DNA from: Colocasia esculenta
Lineage: Eukaryota > Streptophyta > Magnoliopsida > Alismatales > Araceae
Assembly (NCBI GenBank): GCA_014218235.1
Contig: CM024756.1
Location: 75,142,152-75,206,151 of the forward strand
Direction: 5' to 3'
DNA: 64,000 bases
A program made the translations under genes and the position numbers. The notes under the pieces are model-generated. The model was not told where the DNA came from. It saw nothing but the letters and a program-made list of their open reading frames with translations, and ran no database searches. Below are positions 55,717-64,000 of this stretch, piece after piece. Positions within the stretch are counted from its first letter, which is position 1. The number at the start of each line of letters is the position of its first letter.

Positions 55717-56732
55717 AACCAATATGCAAACTGTAATGTATGACATCGCTCAATTTCCATTCCACTTGCTCGTGGTCTTATTTTTCGTATTTCTTCAAGA
55801 TGCATACTACATACAAAATGTGGATAGAGAATTTGATTTGCAGTTATGGTATTGAGAAACAATACATTAATGGGGTTTCATTTGACTTACCTTATGTAAG
55901 GAGATATGTCCTAACAATTAAATAGTACATATAGATGAGCTTGGTTCAACTCATCATTGCTAAGATGACAAGCAGTTCCACCATCTAAACATTGACCATT
56001 TCTTGAAAAAATATCCCATCCTTTTTCTGTCACTTCTTCGGCCCCTTCATCTTCATTTCTTAAAGGCTAGTTAAGCCAGGTCTCAACATCATAATCTAGA
56101 TATCTCGAAGAAAAGGTAAGAGTCTCCTTAGCTATACCCTTCTGCCTTGACCCCTCTGGACGTGCCCTATTCCGTACATAGGACTTAAGTCATACCAAAA
56201 ACCTAGTGGAGATTCAAAATGAAATCAAGTATTAATAGGAATAGTGTACAACCGTCAAGCACAAGTATAAGGTTAATGAAAACCTTTCAATGGGGTACAT
56301 CCAACTATACTGACTGGGCCAGCAAGCCTTGCTTTGTTAGGTAAGTGGATGAGAAGATGTACCATTATATAAAAAAAGCTTGACAGGAAGATCATCTCCA
56401 ATCGACACAAATGTTTGCAATTTTGTTGATGCTTATAGAAATCACTTGACGATGATGTCTTGAAACATATTAGAAAAAAACAAAATTCATACATCATTAA
56501 TTGCAGATCTCAACTCCTTTTGTGTCACTCCCCTCATTGCTACTGGAAGCAATTGTTTTATGAGGACATGACAATCATGACTTTTTAAACCCCAAATTTT
56601 CTACGATCATTGAGATTCACATGCCTTGATATGTTTGATGTATAGCCATCTGGAACTCTCATAGTTTTGAAAACCTTTCCAATCGTATCCTTCTCCATCC
56701 TGCTCAAAGTAAACATGGTAGGTGGCAATAGC
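55717..56732 (-). pseudogene. CACTA-B TNP2, core to DUF4218
   Basis: From the cut at 56732: LPPTMFTLSRMEKDTIGKVF, RVPDGYTSNISRHVNLND near 56640, the KSHDCHVL-type stretch near 56575 (shifted by one base), and LPVAMRGVTQKELRSAI near 56545. DUF4218 follows: CRLEMIFLSSFFYIMVHLLI near 56400-56330 and then GPVSIVGCTPLKGF. The last part reads HLEEIRKIRPRASGMEIERC and FAYWL before LINE2. The first half of the transposase was removed by the gag-only LTR element. Splice-like edges occur near 56280 and 55900. Confidence 0.85.
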
Positions 56733-59700
56733 TGTAGCAACCTGGAAAATTATGTATTTTAAAAAGATTCAAAATAATAAATTTCTATAAAAAATGAAAT
56801 AATAGAAAACATACGTACCATTATTTTATGTTCAAAAACACATCTAAAAATTCCGTAAAAATTATAAATCAACCCCAGACATTATTCCTAAGTGGTCCAC
56901 AAAGAAGTTCATGCAACGAAAAATCCGATTGGCCAAGCATACGTCACAACGTAACTAATTATCCAAATTAGGAAATCAAGTCGGAAAACTATTAACACGA
57001 AAATATAACGGGCTCATAAATTAAATGAACATGTCAGAGAGACCTCCAACATCGGGTATTGATGACCCATTATCAAAATTGGACCAATGGACCTCTCATA
57101 GTCCATAAATAAAATCAAGTAAGAAAAATATAATAAAATCCGTAACTCTATTATTCCCTAATTAAAAAGGAAATCCCAAAAGATAAATTCCAATAACTAA
57201 TGGGCTTTGATAAATGGACCATATAAAATTTATTGGGCAAAAATAGGGATTTTTAAAAGAAGAGTAATAGAAAAATACTCTAAATTCGCAACTTAATTAT
57301 TACCTAAATAGAAAAGTGTTATTAAATAAGTAAAATAGCTAGTTTGGGTTGGAATTAGATTCCTAAACCTACCCTAATAGGTTGGCCATGAATTTTAGCT
57401 CCCATCCTAACCCAAATAGGAAGTGGAAGCTTGGAAGGAGGTTTGGAAAGAGGAAATTCGGAATTAAATAGGAGTTAAGAGTCCTATTAGGAAATAAGAC
57501 CATAGGAAGCATAAATACTCTCCAATCTTTCCATGGCCGGCCCTAGCATGTTTCTGAGGCTTTCTGAACCTGGAGGAGAGGCCAAGGAGGAGGAGAATTC
57601 ATGGGGAGAAAGCTTCATCAAAGCTTCAACCCGAGTTCTTCAAGTTCTAGCCCTAGAAGAGGAAATCGAGTCAAGGTAGGAATTCTCACAAGCTAAAATC
57701 CTAATATTTGGTCCGTAGATTGTTCAATGCATTACAAACAAAACCCTCAAGTTTCATAATTTTCTATTAAGCCAATATTTTCTTCTTGAATTTTGAATTT
57801 CTGTAACTCTCTTGACCCCGACCATTCATGTTTAATTCATATCTTCTTGAATACTCGATCCATGCTCTGAAATTTTTATTGGAGATACTGATGCATGATA
57901 GGCATCTTTTGCCCCTAAAAGCCATAATTTTTATCCACCCTACTTCGTGAATTAATTATCTCATCTCAACTGCTCACTGTGTCATGTACTCACTATTTGA
58001 TTTGAATAAAGCATGTCAAAACTCTATCTATTTTCAAATTCCTATTTACTGTAGGTACTCACGTATGTCTAGATCAATTTTCAACTTGAATCATGATTTA
58101 TCATTGACCATACAATTAGTTATGAATTTTCAAAGTACCCTATGTCAAAACATGTTAAGTTGGCATGCAATCCCATGCCAGTCCCTTTTCCCGCTCGAAC
58201 TCAAGTCAAGTACCTAAGAACGCGACGGCCCGATAAGCTGCATTCACAAGGCCATCGTGACACAGGTACCTGGATGATTTGATCACGATAGGGATCTCTG
58301 TCGCATTTTGGCCGCCTGACCGAACGACCCATCGCGATCCTCATAAGAACCTGTCGCGATCTGCCTGCCTGTTCAGACAAGCCCGTCGCGATCCTTACAA
58401 GCCCTCGTCGCGTTCAAACCTGATCCCGTCGCGACCCTTACAAGGGTGCGTCGCGATCTGGCTTTTTGCATGAGAACCCATCTTTTTGCAAGTCTTCTTG
58501 TTATACAGTCACCCCATGTCCTATTAACTGTCTTGTACACAGAATAATGAAGTTGTAATTATTAAATATGTATTTTAATTAAATCAAGTTAATCACATGA
58601 TCTATCTTGCCCATGATTTTCTTACACTTGCACTCACTTTGAACCATCCCATATGGCTTAACCTGGCATGAAAATTGTCACATAGTACATCTAGCAATTG
58701 ATCTCAATTATATATTTAATTCCCCTATTTTAAATGAAGTTGTCTATGTTTACTCATGATGTTTTGGGAATACCGTTATCGATGCTCCACTATTCTAGAA
58801 TTTCTCTAGAATGTCAGGCACTGGTTTCTATACACACTTCTCTTGACTTGGATGAATGCTCCGTCAGATATTCCTTCTGTCGGACTAGTGAATCCTTGTT
58901 CAAGGCCTCCGTAAGTCTCTTCTATCCATGGATTCCCACATGGTCGACGAGCCGGTTGTACCCTAACACCTATGATACCTTCTAAGGATCAGTCAGATCC
59001 AAACGGCCTTAGATTGTTCTCTCTCAATCTTGAATCATGCCGGACCTCTGGACTTGTGCATAACGAGGCTAGCGGAAGGGCTGTGTTCCACCTGACTGCC
59101 AACGCCGTACGCGCGTGTTGAGCAACTGTTACTATCGCTCATTACTCGACGTTTCATGTGCAATGACCATAAGATCTCATCTATACTCTACTCGCTCGTC
59201 TATTCATATTCACTCTACTATCTCGTCGATCTCATCTATTCATCTAGTACTCTCTTGGTACCCTTTGAGCTGTTGTGGCTGCTACTGTTTTGTACTGTTC
59301 ATGACTGTTTAGTGCTAAAAAGGGTCTGTGACTCTACTGACTTGAATGCATACTGTTTAGGGCACGAAGAGTGTCCGAGGGGCTCCAATCTAGTCCTGGG
59401 GGCAGAGAGCCACACGAAAATACTTGCAGGGGCTATAGACGATGTCTGCATTGCACCGGTTCTGACTGACTGTTCTGAATTAGCTAGACATCTGACTGTT
59501 ACATTGTTACTATTAGTCTATTCACTTAGACGTACTGCACTGTTACTGTACTACCACTGAATGTTACTGAATTGCTATTGTCCTGTTATTGAGCGATTGT
59601 TGTCGTACTCTCTCTACTTGCTCTACTTGACACTTGCTATCTTGAGTTATTGCATTCTAGCATGACTTGATCACAAACAAAGTGCTATATTCTCTCTCGG

Positions 59701-60447
59701 CTATCTACGGATAACCAAAGTGCCATTACTATTTCGATTGATGAAAGTTAATCAAAAGTGCTATACTATCTCGATTGATGAAAATCAATCAAAGTGCAAT
59801 TTACTCTTCACATGACCATCTATTATCTCTCTCCTTGCTATACATGTACCTTGCTATTCTTGACAATGTGTTACTTGCTATTGTTGTTATCGTTTCTATC
59901 GTAACTTAACATTAATCATCGTGCTATACTTGATTCATCTGCTATTTGAATCATATTACTTGTGCTATTACTTTCTCGACTTTACATGACTCTCTCTATC
60001 ATTAGTTACTCTGCCATTTAAAGCATTAATCATTTAAAGCCTGCTTGAATCTTGAGATTCAAGTCCTACTGGGAGTTATCGCTCACCCTTCGTTATTTGT
60101 TATTGTGTCTCAGGTAAGTCAGATAATGACGTTATACGTACCTATGAGACAAGACCAGAGTGATGAGTGACCTGGAGTCAAATGACGAAGTTACCCTAGC
60201 ACAATGGAGTCTAGTATTATTGCTTTAGATTTCTTTCCATGTAATGATGTCATTGAGCCCTATGTATTGACTCTGAATTAGTGGTTGTAATAGTCTTAGT
60301 GAGTTTATAATGAAATTAAGAGTTTATTTCAATTATTGTTCATTAGATGCCCTGATGTTTGCGAAAGTATGTGCAATTATCATTACCATATTCGTTGCTT
60401 GCGTCTCCCTACGATTTATTCTGCTGCTAAATTGGAGGGGTGTGACA
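56733..60447 (+). repeat. 5' LTR of the gag-only element
   Basis: TGTAGCAACCTGG...GGGGTGTGACA. Near 57508 a CATAAATACTCTCC block may be the promoter. A likely leader follows, with an AAG|GTAGGAATT splice-donor-like site near 57677; another (CTCCG|TAAGT type) lies near 58910 and a TCTCAG near 60112. A cluster of TCGCGAC/GTCGCGAT words covers 58220-58460. Small open frames in it have no known domains. It matches 61742-64000 and copy C. Confidence 0.9.
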
Positions 60448-60449
60448 GT

Positions 60450-60461
60450 TGGTATCAGAGC
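60450..60461 (+). other. Primer-binding site, Met-tRNA type
   Basis: TGGTATCAGAGC two bases after the LTR end. Confidence 0.92.
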
Positions 60462-60659
60462 CTAGGATGTCCTTATTCGAATGTTTTAAGTCTAGGATGA
60501 TCTAGGTGAACTGCCATGACCATGTCTAAGTCAACCACCATACCTATGTGAGCGAGTGGGTAAAGCTTGGGGTTATGCTAGGAGCTTAACTATATGCCTA
60601 AGAACCCTAAGTTTAAGATGGAAATTAATAAGTATTATTGCTTGCAGGAACTAGAGGAG

Positions 60660-61645
60660 ATGGCTGGTGAGCATGCACAAATGCACGAATTACAACAGAC
60701 CGTACAGGGGTTAATTCAAGCCCTTAACAACGTGATTTAAGGAGGAGCAAGAAATGGGGTAGGAGACTTATATGGGAACTTTCAACGAATAAATCCCCCT
60801 AGGTTTAATGGAACTCCTGATCCAGATGAAGCTGAAAATTGGGTGAAGGTGATGGAACGGATCTTTAGGGTTATGTAATGTTCAGAGCAAGAGAAAGTCC
60901 TTCTGGCAACCTTCCAGTTGGACCGCGATGCTACAGCCTGGTAGGAAGCTGCCAGTCGACAATACCCAACATCAACGTAGAGTGGGATAAATTTTTAGAA
61001 CTCTTCAACACCAAATATTTTTCCCAGAGGATTAGTGAGAAGAAGGCAAATGAATTCTCCAATTTGAAACAACGAATGATGTCTGTAGCAGAATATGAAT
61101 CGCAATTTGAAAGACTAGCGCAGTATGCACCACATTTGGTGAGTATGGAAAAGATGAAGGCAAAGAGATTTTTAGAAGGGTTGAGACCTGTGTTCTGGGA
61201 AAAGTTGGCTCCACTAGACATTGAAGTATATTCAGTCATGGTATTGAGAGCTCAATTAGTCGAGGACACCATGGAACTCCTTGAAAAGATCCATAAGAAG
61301 AAGGTTTTGAAAAGGGAACGTGCTACTCATTCCAATGATAATAAAGAAAGAAATACAGAAGATAGTAAGAGAATGAAAGGGGAAGTGAAGCGGAAGGAAT
61401 TCTGTAAATTTTGTAAAATACCAGGGCATCAGATTGATAACTGTTGGAAGAAATTGGGTAGATGCTTGTGTTGTGGAAGCCAACAACATCGAGTCATCGA
61501 TTGTTCAATAAAGAAGAACCAAACTCCCCGCCAAGGACGATTACAAGCCCTTGTGGATATGAATCATGCCATTGAAGGTGGACAAGGTACCATCACTAAA
61601 CCCTTAGTTCGATTTCATATTATTTTCACTATAACAAAGCCCTAA
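60660..61645 (+). pseudogene. Gag of the gag-only element, two zinc knuckles
   Basis: ATG at 60660 opens a frame reading MAGEHAQMHELQQTVQGLIQ, then INPPRFNGTPDPDEAENWVK near 60794. Stops occur at 60738, 60876 and 60942, the last replacing the residue after ATAW. After one frame change near 60980 the frame is open to 61645. It carries the capsid end (FLELFNTKYFSQRISEKKAN, MSVAEYESQFERLAQYAPHL, KRFLEGLRPVFWEKLAPL). Two consecutive knuckles follow, CKFCKIPGHQIDNC and CLCCGSQQHRVIDC, both CX2CX4HX4C. It resembles chromovirus Gag. No protease follows: the frame stops ~100 bp before the 3' LTR. Confidence 0.88.
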
Positions 61646-61729
61646 GTAGGGGAGATGATGGATTGAAATATTCATAATAAAATGATAGTCGTATCATATC
61701 ATATGAATTTGGGGAACAAATTCTTTTTA

Positions 61730-61741
61730 ATTGGTGGAGGA
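61730..61741 (+). other. Polypurine tract of the gag-only element
   Basis: ATTGGTGGAGGA, directly before TGTAGCAACC; TGGTGGAGGA is a common tract in plant gypsy elements. Confidence 0.8.
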
Positions 61742-64000
61742 TGTAGCAACCAGGAAAATTCTGTATTTTAAAAAGATTCGAAATAATTAATTTCTATAAG
61801 AAATGAAATAATAGAAAACATACGTACCATTATCGTATGTGCAATAATACATCTCAAAATTCTGTAAAAATTATAAATGAATCCCATACATTATTCCTAA
61901 GTGTTCTACGAAGAAATTCGTGCAATGAAAAATCTGATTGACCAAGCATACGTCACAACGTGACTAATTATCCAAATTAGAAAACTAAGTCGGAAAACTA
62001 TTAACATGGAAATATAACGGGCTCATAAATTAAATGAACATGTCAGAGAGACCTCCAACATCCGATACTGATACCCATTATCAAAATTGGACCAATGAAA
62101 TGCTCATAGTCCATAAATAAAATCACGAAAAATATAATAAAATCTGTAACTCTATTATTCCTTAATTAAAAAAGGGAAATCCCAAAAGATAAATTCCAAT
62201 AACTAATAGGCTTTGATAAATGGTCCATATAAGATTTATTGGCCCAAAATAGGGATTTTTAAAAGATGAGTAATAGGAAAATACTCTAAATTCGCAACTT
62301 AATTATTACCTAAATAGAAATGGTTATTAAATGAGTAAAATCGCTAGTTTGGGTTGGAATTAGATTCCTAAACCTACCCTAATAGGTTGGCCATGAATTT
62401 TAGCTCCCATCCTAACCCAAATAGGAAGTGGAAAGCTTGGAAGGAGGTTAGGAAAGAGGAAATTCGAAATTAAATAGGAGTTAGAGTCCTATTATGAAAT
62501 AAGACATAGGAAGCATAAATACTCTCCAATCTTTCCATGGACGGCCCTAACACATTGTTGGGTCTTGCTGAACCTGGAGGAGAGGCCAAGGATGTGGAGA
62601 ATTCGTGGGGAGAAGGCTTCATCAAAGCTTCAACTCGAGTTCTTCAAGTTCTAGTCCTAGAAGATGATATCGAGTCAAGGTAGGAATTCTCACATGCTAA
62701 AATCCTAATATTTCATTTGTAGATTGTTCCATGCATCAGGAACAAAACCCTTAAGTTTCATAATTTTCCATTGAGACAATATTTTCTTCTTGAATTTTGA
62801 AGTTCTACAACTCTCTTGACCCCGAACATTCATGTTTAATTCACATCTTCTTGAATACTCGATCCCATGCTCTCAAATTTTTATTGGAGATACTGATGCA
62901 TGATAGGCATCTTTCGCCCCTAAAAGCCCTAATTTTTATCCCCCTACTTCGTGAATTAATTCTCTCATCTCAACTGCTCACTGTGTCATGTACTCCCTGT
63001 TTGATTTGAATAAAGCATGTCGAAACTCTATCTATTTTTAAATTCCTATTTATTGTAGGTACTCACGTATGTCTAGATCAATTTGCAACTTATTTCATGA
63101 TTTGCCATCGACTATACAATTAGTTATGAATTTTCAAAGTACCCTGTGTCAAAACATGTTAAGTTGGCACGCAATCACATGTAAGTCCCTTTTCCCGCTC
63201 GAACTCAGGTGAAGTACCTGAGAATGCGACGGCCCGATAGGCCATGTTCTCAGGGCCATCGCGACACAGGTACCTGTCGCGATCTGATCGCGACAGGGAA
63301 CCCGGTCGCGTTCTGACCGCCTGAACGAATGACCTGTCGCGATCCTCATAAGAATCTGCCGCGATCTGCCTGCCTATTCAGACAAGCCTGCCGTGATCCT
63401 TACAAGCCTCATCGCGTTCACACCTGATCCCGTCGCGACCCTTACAAAGTTGCGTCGTGGTCTAGCTTTTTGCATGAGAACCCATCTTTTTGTAAGTCTT
63501 CTTGTTATACAGTCACCCCATGTCCTATTAACTGTCTTGTACACAGAAAAACAAAGTTGTAATTATTGAATATATTTTAATTAAATCAATTAATCACATG
63601 ATCTAGCTTGCCCATGATTTTCTCTTACACTTGCACTCACTTTGAACCATCCTATATGGCTTAACTTGGCATGAAAATTGTCACATAGTACATCTAGCAA
63701 TTGATCTCAATTATATATTTAATTGCCTTATTTTAAATGAACTTATCTATGTTTACTCGCGATGTTTTGGGAATACCATTATCCACGCTCCACTGTTCTA
63801 GAATTCCTCTAGAACGTCAAGCACTTGTTTCCATACACACTCTCTCTTGACTTGGACGAACTCTCTGTCGGATATTCCTTCTGTCGGACTATTGAATCCT
63901 TGTTCAAGGCCTCCGTAAGTCTCCTCTGCTCATGGATTCCCACATGGTCGACGAGCCGGTTGTAGCATAACACCTATGATACCCTCTAGGGATGAGTAAG
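61742..64000 (+). repeat. 3' LTR of the gag-only element (partial)
   Basis: First 2259 bp of the 3' LTR. It follows the 5' LTR throughout, including the CATAAATACTCTCC block near 62513, the GTCGCGAT cluster at 63220-63470 and GGCCTCCGTAAGTCTC near 63907. It ends with the window. Confidence 0.92.

Larger units (their letters stand above)
48900..56732 (-). mobile_element. CACTA transposon CACTA-B, interrupted by two LINEs
   Basis: Minus-strand element. Its TNP2 gene starts beyond 56732, where it is cut by the gag-only LTR element, and continues to ~50420. A Ulp1/C48-like protease gene follows to ~49640, with a helical, unrecognised stretch to ~48900. LINE1 (51392-53879) and LINE2 (54137-55710) lie inside TNP2. 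No CACTA terminus was found on either side. Confidence 0.75.
56733..64000 (+). mobile_element. Large gag-only LTR retrotransposon (TR-GAG-like)
   Basis: 5' LTR 3715 bp, internal region only 1294 bp (60448-61741), 3' LTR cut by the window end. Primer site, gag and polypurine tract are present; there is no protease, RT or integrase. This is the layout of terminal-repeat retrotransposons with a GAG domain, which depend on a partner for RT and integrase. The LTRs differ by roughly one base in ten in their first 230 bp, so the insertion is old. Confidence 0.88.

Noticed and set aside
59156..59560. 134-codon ORF as a host gene
   Set aside because: It lies wholly inside the 5' LTR of the gag-only element and has no recognisable motif.
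1..64000. tRNA or rRNA genes
   Set aside because: No cloverleaf-like segments with intact A and B boxes and no rRNA core words were seen; TGGTATCAGAGC matches are primer sites.

Overview
This window looks like a stretch of flowering-plant nuclear genome made almost entirely of nested transposable elements. The evidence is the mix of families: Sire/Maximus-type Ty1-copia, Tekay-type chromovirus and Tat/Ogre-type Ty3-gypsy retrotransposons, two CACTA (En/Spm) DNA transposons, L1-type LINEs and a gag-only LTR element. Plant-style introns and a 100-base run of N (32062-32161) show it is an assembled eukaryotic scaffold. I saw no convincing single-copy host gene, rRNA, tRNA, CRISPR array or bacterial feature. 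Nearly every coding region carries stops or frameshifts. I could not narrow the species further.

Layout, left to right. 1-3150: decayed Sire-type copia pol (+), then a 456-bp tandem repeat. 3158-10898: a Tekay-type chromovirus (+) with a rearranged 5' LTR, gag, protease, RT/RNase H, integrase, chromodomain and a full 3' LTR. 10899-14619: a Tat-type gypsy element on the minus strand (LTR, primer site, leader, protease, G-patch), abutted by the chromovirus. 14745-17522: probable chromovirus-type LTR. 17523-19241: 3' end of a Sire-type copia (-). 19242 to at least 31480: CACTA-A, with one terminal inverted repeat, subterminal motifs, a 4.9-kb array of 27 units of about 181 bp, a TNPA-like gene built partly of micro-exons, and a TNP2 transposase gene. 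32162-32614: more Sire pol. 32615-35456: an LTR of the family that recurs at 56733. 35457-48281: a second Tat element (+) with pol, a long region carrying two antisense extra genes (a multi-exon plant-mobile-domain gene and a DUF7745-like ORF), and a 3' LTR. 48282-48891: copia-type LTR piece. 48900-56732: CACTA-B (-), carrying a Ulp1/C48-protease-like gene and a TNP2 gene split by two LINE insertions. 56733-64000: a large gag-only LTR retrotransposon whose 3' LTR runs off the window.

The elements are nested. LINE1 and LINE2 interrupt the CACTA-B transposase with recognisable target duplications, so the original exon can be read across the empty site. The gag-only element truncates that same transposase. 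The chromovirus adjoins the minus-strand Tat element.

The most unusual things are the Tat element with two antisense extra genes, the CACTA micro-exon cassette array, the higher-order 181-bp array, the Ulp1-like gene in CACTA-B, a LINE carrying a 3'-UTR tag at its 5' end, a spliceable-looking 75-bp intron in the chromovirus gag, and TCGCGAC-type motif clusters shared by unrelated LTR families. All family assignments come from reading translated motifs by eye; none was checked by a database search.
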